From assembly GCF_001510665.1 (NCBI RefSeq), contig NZ_LMTI01000004.1:248001-312000 (forward strand): a stretch of 64,000 bases of DNA, in the 5' to 3' direction. Below are positions 42,583 through 51,013 of this stretch, one piece after another; the stretch's first letter is position 1; every line of letters begins with the position of its first letter. This DNA is from Bacillus sp. FJAT-27445. GTDB lineage: Bacteria > Bacillota > Bacilli > Bacillales > Cytobacillaceae. The position numbers and the translations under genes are program-made. A model generated the notes under the pieces. It saw only the letters and a program-made list of their open reading frames with translations, did not search any database and was not told where the DNA came from.

Positions 42583-43218
42583 TTAATCGTCGCTCGACAA
42601 TATGCCGAAAATGCGCAGCAGATTGATGAACAGGTTTACAAAATCAAGGTACAAATTAAGCGCCATGAGTGGAACTTCTTCTGCTGTAACGCCATAATGC
42701 TTCATCCTATTAAAATCAAATAGGATGTAGCCGCTGAAAACAAGGACGCCGACGAATGAGAAAGCGAGCATTCCAGTCGAGCTAAGCGGCCAAATCAAAT
42801 TGAAAATGGAAATCGCGATCAAGGCGAGCAGGGAAGCCATCAGCATGCCGCCCATCCAGGAGAAATTGCGCTTCGTCTTTGTTGCATAAACGCCAATTCC
42901 TGCAAAAACAACCGTTGTTGTCGCCAAGGCAAGCAGGACAACATCGCCGCCGGATTGTGACGCGTAATGGGCAATGATCGGATAAGTAGTAATACCAGAT
43001 ATGAACGTAAATGTATAAAGGAAAGTGTACGAAATGGACTTCTTCCTACGGATTAGGAATGCGAAAAGCAACATGCCTACTTCGAGGATAATCAGTGGTA
43101 GGAATAATGCCGGCGGAACGTATACACCAGCCATTGCGCCAAGGAGTGCGAACGCAATCGACATCGCGAACGCCCTCATAACGGATGGCAAATACTCAGT
43201 GCTGGATTGTACATACAT
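42583..43218 (-). CDS. Bax inhibitor-1 (YccA/YetJ) family membrane protein
   Basis: A 211-residue protein with seven transmembrane segments typical of the BI-1/TMBIM family, close in length to B. subtilis YetJ, a pH-sensitive calcium leak channel. The last helix region includes the conserved ALNLYLDFVNLFINLLRIFG with its aspartate. GAGGTGAAG precedes ATG. It is monocistronic, next to other ion channels (CorA-like, MscL). Confidence 0.88.
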   Translation of the reverse strand: MYVQSSTEYLPSVMRAFAMSIAFALLGAMAGVYVPPALFLPLIILEVGMLLFAFLIRRKKSISYTFLYTFTFISGITTYPIIAHYASQSGGDVVLLALATTTVVFAGIGVYATKTKRNFSWMGGMLMASLLALIAISIFNLIWPLSSTGMLAFSFVGVLVFSGYILFDFNRMKHYGVTAEEVPLMALNLYLDFVNLFINLLRIFGILSSDD

Positions 43219-43425
43219 CAGTGCTTCACCTCATAATTTAATTGGAATAAGTGTAGTACGATTCGAAAAAATAAAAGGTTTCACCTTTTTCCATACGAAA
43301 AAATATTTTTTTAATTGCGTAAAGCCAACGGAACCATTTGAGGGCATCTTTTGATGTGGCTGGCGAAAATCTTTCGAGGATTAGACATTGTTGCGGTTTG
43401 TGAAAGCTATAGGCTAATAAATACT

Positions 43426-43830
43426 TTAGGCCCTGTCTCCGGAACGCTGGGACTGTTCTTTTAGAAGATCCCTAATTTCAGCGAGCAATTCCTCGGTTTT
43501 ATCTGCTTTTTCTTCTAGTATCTCTACTATTTCTTCCTCCTGTTTATGCCTGAAATGGTGGATGAATTTTATGAAAAGGAAGATTGAAAAAGAAATGATG
43601 AGAAAATCGGTGACAGACTGAAGGAACTGTCCATAGAGGATTTCCGCTTTCCCAAAAGGATATTTAAGGCTTTTTAGGTTAATTCCCCCCATCAGCACGC
43701 CGATAATTGGCATCAGGATATCATTTACAAGTGAAGTGACAATTTTTCCAAAAGCCCCTCCGATAATGACCCCAACGGCCAGGTCAAGCACATTACCTTT
43801 CATTGCGAATTTCTTAAATTCATGCAGCAT
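43426..43830 (-). CDS. mscL: Large-conductance mechanosensitive channel
   Basis: A 134-residue MscL. The N-terminal helix ([41 protein letters not shown]) carries the pore constriction motif, the extracellular loop is short, TM2 is [18 protein letters not shown], and a charged C-terminal helical bundle follows. It opens at high membrane tension to release osmolytes on osmotic downshock. GGGGGATACATA precedes ATG. Confidence 0.96.
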   Translation of the reverse strand: MLHEFKKFAMKGNVLDLAVGVIIGGAFGKIVTSLVNDILMPIIGVLMGGINLKSLKYPFGKAEILYGQFLQSVTDFLIISFSIFLFIKFIHHFRHKQEEEIVEILEEKADKTEELLAEIRDLLKEQSQRSGDRA

Positions 43831-43995
43831 TATGTATCCCCCATTTTAGAATGATAAGCATACTGTATCAGTAAAATGGGGAGTTGTCACTGGTAGAAAA
43901 GCCAATTTTCCTATAAAGGAAACCTGCATTTGAATGGTGCAAAACATTCATGAAAATTTGCCGCTCTATTTGTAAACATTCCGTCTCTTTTCATA

Positions 43996-44039
43996 AAAAA
44001 AGCAGGCAGGGACTATGATTTCATCCCGCCTGCTTTTTC
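43996..44039. terminator. Bidirectional terminator
   Basis: AAAAGCAGGC and GCCTGCTTTT with an inner GGGA/TCCC extension. In the minus direction it would end the aminopeptidase transcript after the structured element at 44050-44199. Confidence 0.75.
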
Positions 44040-44049
44040 AATCAAACGT

Positions 44050-44199
44050 TTGATCCCACTCTTAACGGGCAGTAAGACCCCCCACCTGAAGATTCAGAGG
44101 ATTCTAAGAAGATACGTGGGAGATCAACTGCCCGTAAAGGTCCGATTGGTTCACCTAACCATCAGCGGACAAACACCGCTGGTGGAAGGTTCACTTTAT
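44050..44199 (+). repeat. Dispersed structured element, copy C (complete)
   Basis: It begins GATCCCACTCTTA. Stem 1 is ACGGGCAGT (44065) with ACTGCCCGT (44127); an inner GACCCCCCAC/GTGGGAGATC stem and a CTGAAGATTCAG hairpin follow; stem 3 is CCATCAGCGG (44159) with CCGCTGGTGG (44176). It ends GGTTCACTTTAT. Relative to copy A, both arms of stem 1 change together. Confidence 0.85.
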
Positions 44200-44206
44200 C
44201 AAATTG

Positions 44207-45442
44207 TTAAATTGACCAGTTGCCGCCGCGGAAAACTGGTTCCGATTTGCCGTCCTCTGTGATGCCGTCGATATCCATTTCGGCGGAGCCAATCATGAAA
44301 TCAACGTGCGTGATGCTCTCATTCAACCCGGCTTCTTTAAGCTGCTCGGCGTTCATTGTTTTACCGCCTTCTATACAGAATGCATAGGCGCTTCCGATAG
44401 CAAGGTGGTTTGACGCGTTCTCGTCAAAAAGTGTATTGAAAAATAGGACGTTAGATTGCGAAATTGGCGAGTCGAATGGAACGAGCGCGACTTCCCCAAG
44501 GTAATGGGAGCCTTCATCGGTTTCCACAAGCCTCTTCAGGATTTCTTCGCCTTCTTCGGCCTTCACATCAACAATGCGTCCGTTTTGGAATGTCAGGCTG
44601 AACCTGTCGATGATGTTGCCGCCGAAGCTAAGTGGTTTCGTGCTAGAGACAACTCCGTTTACGCCGGTTTTCAACGGAACCGTGAAAACTTCCTCGGTCG
44701 GCATATTGGCCATGAATTCGAAACCTTTTTCATTTATGCTGCCGGCTCCGACCCAAAGATGGCCTTTCGGAAGCTCAATCGTCAAATCTGTTCCGGGCGC
44801 CTTATAATGAAGGAACTTAAAGCGCTTTTCGTTCAGGACGCGAACCTTTTCGTGGAGGGTTTCATCATGCTGCTTCCACGCCTGGACAGGGTTTTCTGCA
44901 TCGACACGGACAGCTGTGAAAATGGCATCCCAAAGCTTGTCAACCTGCTCGGATTCCGGGACATCCGGGAATACCTTCGCGGCCCATTGAGCGGATGGGA
45001 CAGCGATAACGGTCCAGCTGACCTTATCGGACTGAATCATCCTGCGGTAATTGGCAAGTGCGGTACCCGCCGCTTTCTGGAAGTTGGAAATGCGCTGCGG
45101 CTGAATTCCTTTCAGAAGGTCAGGGGATGAAGAAACAATCGACATGAATGCCGCGCCATTTTCAGCCAGATCTTCGGTTTCCTTGGCCCTCCATTTTGGA
45201 AATTCATTGAATGCTTCATCGGGCGCTAGCTCATATTTATGGCGGGAAACCGTGTCATCCGTCCAATTGACGATGACGTTGTAAGCACCCACTTCGTATG
45301 CTTTTTTAGCGGCAACCCTTACAAATTCAGCTGCATCAAGCGTTGCATTAATGACCAGTGTCTGGCCAGGCTGGACATTAACCCCAACCTTTATTGCAAG
45401 CTCCGCGTACTTGTCCAATCTTGTTTGAAAATCACTCATCAT
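44207..45442 (-). CDS. ampS: M29-family aminopeptidase
   Basis: A 411-residue thermophilic-type aminopeptidase (peptidase family M29, AmpS/PepS). Motifs visible include NVQPGQTLVINATLDAAEFVR, the metal-site region with GAGSINEKGFEFMANMPTEEVFTVP, and the C-terminal NHLAIGSAYAFCIEGGKTMN and HVDFMIGSAEMDIDGI. It uses two metal ions to release N-terminal residues from peptides. GGGG before ATG ATG leaves either methionine as start. It is monocistronic. Confidence 0.92.
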   Translation of the reverse strand: MMSDFQTRLDKYAELAIKVGVNVQPGQTLVINATLDAAEFVRVAAKKAYEVGAYNVIVNWTDDTVSRHKYELAPDEAFNEFPKWRAKETEDLAENGAAFMSIVSSSPDLLKGIQPQRISNFQKAAGTALANYRRMIQSDKVSWTVIAVPSAQWAAKVFPDVPESEQVDKLWDAIFTAVRVDAENPVQAWKQHDETLHEKVRVLNEKRFKFLHYKAPGTDLTIELPKGHLWVGAGSINEKGFEFMANMPTEEVFTVPLKTGVNGVVSSTKPLSFGGNIIDRFSLTFQNGRIVDVKAEEGEEILKRLVETDEGSHYLGEVALVPFDSPISQSNVLFFNTLFDENASNHLAIGSAYAFCIEGGKTMNAEQLKEAGLNESITHVDFMIGSAEMDIDGITEDGKSEPVFRGGNWSI

Positions 45443-45599
45443 ATGTACCCCTTTTCCTGTTTCATCTTACTCAGTTTATCTCTTTTTTGGAAAAAAAAGA
45501 AATAATATACACGCACGTTCTGAAAAAGATGTATTCACCCGATTTTGCACATCTATACAAAAAGGAAAAACAGCAAAACAAAAAGCAGGAGGCCGACGC

Positions 45600-45710
45600 C
45601 TACTGCTCGATATCGTTATATAATTTTATATTTAAGTAAATACCCCAGGAAAACAGTGATGCGAATGCGATAATCCCTGACAAAGAGGTAGGAGACATCC
45701 AATCCATCAT
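45600..45710 (-). CDS. 36-residue single-helix membrane protein
   Basis: This is a short frame on the minus strand, MMDWMSPTSLSGIIAFASLF followed by SWGIYLNIKLYNDIEQ. AGGATGGTGG precedes two adjacent ATG codons. One transmembrane helix (about residues 9-29) is predicted. The composition and ribosome site support a real small gene; no family is recognised. Confidence 0.55.
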   Translation of the reverse strand: MMDWMSPTSLSGIIAFASLFSWGIYLNIKLYNDIEQ

Positions 45711-45918
45711 ATCCACCATCCTAACGTGGTTAAGTATCTGTTAATCTGAAGTATACGCTCATTTCTCAACCAGTTCAATCAAAAGTTCACCAAATATTCA
45801 AAAATGATTATTGACAAAAACTGCGGATAATTTTAATCTCGTCGCAATTTGTTCCTGCCAAACCCGTTTTATTAAAAAAAGAAAGAAGGCAACCCAAAAA
45901 GGATTCCCTTCGCTCCTG

Positions 45919-45956
45919 CAAGATGAAGCAGGGGAAACGTCCCCTGCTTCACTGCT
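45919..45956. repeat. GAAGCAGGGGA/TCCCCTGCTTC hairpin repeat
   Basis: GAAGCAGGGGA AACG TCCCCTGCTTC is a perfect 11-bp hairpin just past the RocB-like gene, followed by ACTGCTTCA. It is related to the ACGTCCCCTGCCTCACTG repeats at 30.75 kb. Confidence 0.6.
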
Positions 45957-47540
45957 TCATTGATGAAACGCATGCCGGACAAGTTTTTCGAGTAGTTCAG
46001 GCAGCGTTTCGAATGAAAAGTTCAGCTCTAGCCGTTCAGTTTTTTGGTGCGGGTCGGCTCCGTATGGTCCAAGGTTAAAAACGGGCATATCGAGCTGATT
46101 GATAGAATCGAAAGGAATCGTATAGCCATTACCGTAGAGGGGCATGTTGCCAATCAAGAGCCTTGCGTCCTTTTCGGAAATGGAAGAGGAGGCGAAGCTT
46201 AAATCGCATAGCCCAGGGAAAAAGCTTCTTTCGACGATTTCCTCATTTTCATTTTTAATAAAAGAAGCAATTGATTGAACAAATCTGGAATTCCTGGATG
46301 AAACAGCCGGATAGAAGGGAGGGCTGAAATAAAAAACGATAAACGGCCGGGTTTCGGAGAAGGCGGATAACTCCTGAACAATCCGGAGGCTTTTCCCCCG
46401 CTCATCCTCTCCTGCTGAAGCGAGCAGCGTGGCGGCAATCAGTTCCTTGACGCCATCCGGACCAACCGATTCCACAGCCTTCGAGTACAGTTCGTCCCAT
46501 GTGTAAACGTCGATGGTAAACGGCAAGCCCTGTACGCCGGCTTTACTCGCTTTTAAGCGGTAATGGTCCAAAATTTTCTCGGCGGCCTGGTGGGTACTAG
46601 CGAGAATTCCCTCGACAAGTTCTCCCGGCGATTTCTCCATATACAAGAGGTTGAACATCGCCACAGAAGAGTTCGGCGTCTGGACATTGTAGCCTTGCTT
46701 CAAATCCCTCATCATAAGACTGGTGAGGGCCGGCGTCTTTTCTTCGCCAACCGTTTCGGCAAACCCGCTGTTCAATTCAAACTCCAACGTCAGCGCAGCA
46801 GCCATCAAGGAAGCATTCAAGCCGCCAAACGGTTCACCGACATGGGTTTCCTGGCCGACGCAATAAAAGCTCGGCATCATTTTTCCGATTGTTCCGGTAT
46901 ACATATATTTATTTGTATCATGGGGATGTTCCTTGAACGACGGCTCCGAATTCAGGCAAAGGATGTATTCAAGCCCCAGTTCTTTTTTCAACCGCAAAAT
47001 TTCATCAATGGCCTTCAGCATTCCCTTTGAACTGACTTCTTCGTCCGAAACGGTCACAAAAAGGAGATTGCCGTCAATTTGCCCCGCAGCAGCCTTCTCC
47101 ACTAATGACAACTGGGCGACGATGCCGGCCTTCATATCCATTGAGCCCCGCCCGAAAACCCAATCCCCTTCGTTGAATTCATCACGGAAAGACTCGGGCA
47201 GCAGCTCAGGATACTCGTTATACTGCTCTGTCAGTTTTTCGATATTGAACGCATAATCCTTTAGCTGGCCATAATCGTCGACTCCAACGACATCGAAATG
47301 GCTAATCATGACAATTGTTTTCTTCGTGCCCTTCTTTTCCACAAAGGCAGCCAGGAAGGAGCCGTCTGGTGAATTGTGGACATTGAGATGATCGCCATTC
47401 TCCTGGAAGTAGGGGAGTTTTTTTAGCTCATGCGCCAGTAAATCGGGGAAAATGGCCTCCGATTCGGTCCCGCTGATACTCGGGATGCTGACGAGCCGTG
47501 CCAGCAAATCTACTAATTGTTGCTTTGATTGCCAAAACAT
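45957..47540 (-). CDS. rocB: M20 peptidase family protein, RocB-like
   Basis: A 527-residue M20-family metallohydrolase. Zinc-site motifs are visible: ISHFDVVGVDD (first His/Asp), FGRGSMDMKAGIVAQL (bridging Asp), and VTVSDEEVSSKG (catalytic Glu pair). Length and sequence resemble RocB, a protein of the arginine-degradation regulon whose reaction is not established. It lies 15 nt downstream of an MFS transporter gene, so the two are one operon, unlike the rocABC arrangement. Amino acid or peptide scavenging is a reasonable inference. Confidence 0.82.
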   Translation of the reverse strand: MFWQSKQQLVDLLARLVSIPSISGTESEAIFPDLLAHELKKLPYFQENGDHLNVHNSPDGSFLAAFVEKKGTKKTIVMISHFDVVGVDDYGQLKDYAFNIEKLTEQYNEYPELLPESFRDEFNEGDWVFGRGSMDMKAGIVAQLSLVEKAAAGQIDGNLLFVTVSDEEVSSKGMLKAIDEILRLKKELGLEYILCLNSEPSFKEHPHDTNKYMYTGTIGKMMPSFYCVGQETHVGEPFGGLNASLMAAALTLEFELNSGFAETVGEEKTPALTSLMMRDLKQGYNVQTPNSSVAMFNLLYMEKSPGELVEGILASTHQAAEKILDHYRLKASKAGVQGLPFTIDVYTWDELYSKAVESVGPDGVKELIAATLLASAGEDERGKSLRIVQELSAFSETRPFIVFYFSPPFYPAVSSRNSRFVQSIASFIKNENEEIVERSFFPGLCDLSFASSSISEKDARLLIGNMPLYGNGYTIPFDSINQLDMPVFNLGPYGADPHQKTERLELNFSFETLPELLEKLVRHAFHQ

Positions 47541-47555
47541 GTTGGAGGCCCTCCT

Positions 47556-48824
47556 TTATGCTGTAACCGCTTTTTTCCTATCATAGCTCTTAAAGGTCGC
47601 CCAGTAAAACACAGCGCTCAAAAGCGACAGCAGGCAAAGGGTAATGAAAGTCCATTCAAAGCCAATCCACTGAGTGAGCGGGATTGAAAGAGGGGCGATT
47701 GTCCGCCCAATTGTATAACGAAGGCTTGCCGCGGCGAAATACTGGCCGCGCAGGTGTTCCGGTGCGAGTTTTGAAACGAATCCCTGCTGGATGCCTGCCG
47801 ATGCAAGCTCTCCTAGCGTAAACACCCCCATTACGAAAATTAGTCCCCAAATCCAGACCGTCTGGCCGAATAGGATAATCGCAATGGCATATAGGATCGA
47901 TGACGCCATAAACACATTCCGCTCATTGAATTTTGACATCCACCTTGTAACAACCACCGTAAATAGGGCAACGAGGAATCCGTTTTCTGAGAGGATGATG
48001 CCAAACGCCTGCTGGCCGTCCACCTTGAGGGACCAGTCGCCAAAGCTGAACAGTGTCTGGATTTGAACGAATTCATTCATATAAACCGGAAACAGCAAAT
48101 CGAGCTGCATGAACGTCTGTGAAAGCAATATCCCCGCGATGATGAACAGCAGGAAGGTCCTGTCCGCCATAATGACCCCGTAATTTTTTACCTGGCTTAC
48201 CAATCCCGCATACCAGCTGCGTCCGCTCTGGCTGGCGTCAGCCATAGTTACCGGAAGTGTTTCCCGGGTCCATTTCGCAAGAATGAAAGAGAGCAGCAGG
48301 CCAATGAGACCGGATACGAGTAAAACCTCGAACGGGTAGCGGACGAAAAAGATCGACCCGAAAATCGGTCCAACGACAACGGATATGTTGATCGATGTGT
48401 AAAATACGGCGAACACTTCACTGCGGTCCTTTTCAGGCACCAGATCGGCTACCATTGCCTGGCTTGCGGGCCAATAAAAGGAGCCGAAAACTCCGGCAAG
48501 CGCAAAACAAATAAAGCCAAGCATCGGCGAATCCAGCCACGGCGACTGGGCAAGCCCGAACACCAAAAACGACAATCCCTGGCCGGCGGCGGAGAAAACC
48601 ATCATCTTTTTCCGGCCAAACCGGTCGGCGCAATATCCCCCGAGCAAATTTGCGGCAACCGAGAAAACCTGGGAGAAGACTAGCAGGAGCCCAGCCTTGC
48701 TTTTCCCGAACTCCCCGGAAAAATAAATCGCCAAAAACGGGAAGAACATCCAGAACATTGTATTGAGCAAAGCCTCGGCAGCAAGCCGGACCCGTAAATT
48801 TGTATCCCAATCTTTAAGTCTCAT
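47556..48824 (-). CDS. MFS transporter in operon with RocB-like peptidase
   Basis: I choose ATG 48824, 6 nt after GGAG; 422 residues with 12 predicted transmembrane segments. The MFS signature is visible after TM2 as GYCADRFGRKKMM, and a second DxxxR-type region lies around PEKDRSEVFA. It resembles DHA1-type drug or metabolite exporters. Co-transcription with the RocB-like hydrolase suggests it imports or exports that enzyme's substrate or product, which remains unknown. Confidence 0.85.
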   Translation of the reverse strand: MRLKDWDTNLRVRLAAEALLNTMFWMFFPFLAIYFSGEFGKSKAGLLLVFSQVFSVAANLLGGYCADRFGRKKMMVFSAAGQGLSFLVFGLAQSPWLDSPMLGFICFALAGVFGSFYWPASQAMVADLVPEKDRSEVFAVFYTSINISVVVGPIFGSIFFVRYPFEVLLVSGLIGLLLSFILAKWTRETLPVTMADASQSGRSWYAGLVSQVKNYGVIMADRTFLLFIIAGILLSQTFMQLDLLFPVYMNEFVQIQTLFSFGDWSLKVDGQQAFGIILSENGFLVALFTVVVTRWMSKFNERNVFMASSILYAIAIILFGQTVWIWGLIFVMGVFTLGELASAGIQQGFVSKLAPEHLRGQYFAAASLRYTIGRTIAPLSIPLTQWIGFEWTFITLCLLSLLSAVFYWATFKSYDRKKAVTA

Positions 48825-48988
48825 AGTAAACTCCATTTCTTTAAAACAGTAGGCAGCTTTCTTATCATACTATCCTAAAGGAAGAATTTTCAATAATGAA
48901 ATTTTGCACGAACTCTTTGCACGGGAAAGGATTTACGGTCACAAAGAACGAACTATAAAAATGTAAGTAAAGTGAGGGGGACTAAGGG

Positions 48989-50191
48989 ATGGAAAGTAAG
49001 ATTGCAAGGATTGCTGAAGACATAGCGAAAGCCAATCCGGACTTTTACTGGCCTGGCTATGAATTTGTCGCGTTTGCGCTTTATGATGAGGAGAACGTGT
49101 TTTTATTTAACCATCCGAACTACCAGGCAGACGTTGAAAAGCCGTATTGCGTTTTACCCCGTACAAATTCATTTATTGGCGAAACCTTAATACTCTTTGA
49201 AGAGCACCCAACCGCTATAGTGAATATGTCCTTCCATCATGACTATGAAGGGTTGTTTTCCACCATCATCCATGAATTATTCCATGGCTATCAGTATGTA
49301 AGAGGGGAAAAGCGCTTCCCGAATGAATTACTAGGAATTATGTATCCAATCCTTAATGAGAATATTGAGGCGAGGAACCAGGAGAGACAAGCCATTTATC
49401 AAGCGCTCACTGCCGGCAGCGAGGAACAATTGCACTTATATATTAGCAGGTTTATTGCGCTCAGGGAAAAAAGGGCAAAACTGATTGGTGAAACCATCGA
49501 ATACGAAAATAGAATTGAAACAGTAGAGGGACCAGCAGCATATGTCGAGGTAAAAGCGAAGGCACTAACCAGCCCGCTCCCCTACGACAATATCGTTGAA
49601 AGCTATGCAAAATGGCTAACGGACACGTACGAATCGTCCCTTCATATAAGAAGAAGCTGCTATTACTCTGGACTTTTTTTAACTCTTGCGCTGGACAAGT
49701 TATTGCCAAACTGGAAAGAATCCTTCATGGAGTCTGAAAAAACACTGTATACAATTTTAAAAGAAACTGTACAGGTGCAGACCCCGCTTGAAGGAAGTAT
49801 TGAAATAAGTAAAGAGACAGAGGAAATCGCACGGCTCATCAATGAAAAAAGAGAAAAGGAGTTCGAAGAGTTTTATAAAAAAACAGGAACCCATGTCTGC
49901 ATAGCAGGGGCGATATCGGCTAAAACTATTGACCCTATGAATATATTCCGGCATCAGCACAAGCTTCTGCATAAAAATTATATAAAGGTAGGGATTAAAC
50001 AAAAAGAATACCTCATCAAGCAGCCGGCAATTGCGGTGATTAAAGGAAATTTCAGGGAGATTATAGAGCTTCATCTCATGCTGGAAAAAAAGCCTACCCA
50101 ATCGGATGATTCGCTTTTCCTTGACGGTATCGGAGAAATAAAAGGAAGGGTAAGCATACAGAGTGATAGTATTTACCTGTACGTCGATTAA
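48989..50191 (+). CDS. Putative zinc metallopeptidase, unrecognised family
   Basis: A 400-residue soluble protein with no signal peptide. It contains an HExxH zinc motif in STIIHELFHGYQYV (about residue 94), and a possible third ligand Glu in EGPAAYVEVKA about 85 residues later, as in gluzincins. The rest has no recognised domain; the C-terminal 120 residues look like a beta-rich appendix. It is followed within 17 nt by a DUF1232 gene. I cannot name the family; a cytosolic peptidase is likely. Confidence 0.7.
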   Translation: MESKIARIAEDIAKANPDFYWPGYEFVAFALYDEENVFLFNHPNYQADVEKPYCVLPRTNSFIGETLILFEEHPTAIVNMSFHHDYEGLFSTIIHELFHGYQYVRGEKRFPNELLGIMYPILNENIEARNQERQAIYQALTAGSEEQLHLYISRFIALREKRAKLIGETIEYENRIETVEGPAAYVEVKAKALTSPLPYDNIVESYAKWLTDTYESSLHIRRSCYYSGLFLTLALDKLLPNWKESFMESEKTLYTILKETVQVQTPLEGSIEISKETEEIARLINEKREKEFEEFYKKTGTHVCIAGAISAKTIDPMNIFRHQHKLLHKNYIKVGIKQKEYLIKQPAIAVIKGNFREIIELHLMLEKKPTQSDDSLFLDGIGEIKGRVSIQSDSIYLYVD

Positions 50192-50207
50192 TAGGCAGGA
50201 GAGAAAA

Positions 50208-50570
50208 ATGCAAAAACTAAAACAATGGGCGAGGCAGCTCAAAAAACAAATCATGACACTTTATATCGCGGTTCGAGACCCAAGGGTGCCATGGTACGCG
50301 AAGCTGGTTGCGGCCATGGTTGTTGCTTATGCGCTCAGCCCGATCGACCTGATCCCCGATTTTATACCAATTCTCGGGTATCTCGATGACGTCATCCTAC
50401 TGCCGCTCGGAATTTGGCTTTCACTTAAACTTATTCCGGAAGAAGTTAGGAGGGAGGCAGCCGAAAAGGCCGAGTATGCCAAAAGGCCGGTCAGCAAAGC
50501 TGGCGCCGCTGCCATCATTTTGCTCTGGGTTGCAGGAATTGTGGCATTGGCGGTACTGTTTTTAAAATAA
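50208..50570 (+). CDS. DUF1232 (YkvA-family) membrane protein
   Basis: I choose ATG 50208 with AGGAGAG upstream; 120 residues. The DUF1232 signature is clear: RDPRVPWYAKLVAAMVVAYALSPIDLIPDFIPILGYLDDVILLPLGIWL, followed by a C-terminal transmembrane helix (AAAIILLWVAGIVALAVLFL). The function of the family is unknown. It is probably co-transcribed with the metallopeptidase gene, 17 nt upstream. Confidence 0.85.
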   Translation: MQKLKQWARQLKKQIMTLYIAVRDPRVPWYAKLVAAMVVAYALSPIDLIPDFIPILGYLDDVILLPLGIWLSLKLIPEEVRREAAEKAEYAKRPVSKAGAAAIILLWVAGIVALAVLFLK

Positions 50571-50586
50571 TGAATCACTTTTTATG

Positions 50587-50613
50587 AAAAAAGAGCGGGC
50601 TTTTGCCCGCTCT
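50587..50613 (-). terminator. Intrinsic terminator, minus-strand orientation
   Basis: AGAGCGGGC and GCCCGCTCT form a 9-bp stem. The U-tract is only on the minus strand (TTTTTT), so it ends transcripts coming from topB through the 52-bp array; for the plus-strand DUF1232 gene it lacks a U-run. Confidence 0.7.
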
Positions 50614-50707
50614 CTGCCCACGCCCGCTATAAAATTATGTCATTGCGCACGCATCCCGGCTATCTTTCCTTAGCAACGCCCTCTCCTGGAACTTCCATAG
50701 CAACATG

Positions 50708-50903
50708 AAGACCGTTTCAGATGAAGCGAACAATCGAAACGGTCTTCAAAAAGCGTCTCAAGACCGTTTCAGGTGAAGCGAACAATCGAAACGGTCTTCA
50801 TAAAGGTTCTCAAGACCGTTTCAGGTAAAGCGAACAATCGAAACGGTCTTCATAAAACGTATCAAGACCGTTTCAGATGAAAAAGCCAACCGAAACGGTC
50901 TTG
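50708..50903 (+). repeat. Array of four 52-bp palindromic units
   Basis: AAGACCGTTTC arms begin at 50708, 50760, 50812 and 50864, and GAAACGGTCTT arms at 50736, 50788, 50840 and 50892: an exact 52-bp period with a 28-nt offset between arm starts. The arms and period equal those of the array at 7351. It is located between topB and its distal terminator. Confidence 0.92.
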
Positions 50904-51013
50904 ATGTGGACAACTATGAAATTTAAAGATTACTTCAGGTTAAAAGGCGAGACAATTGTTACGTTTTACGCGAAAAGGTTGCCATAAAAGCGACAACGTG
51001 GATAAGACAGGAC

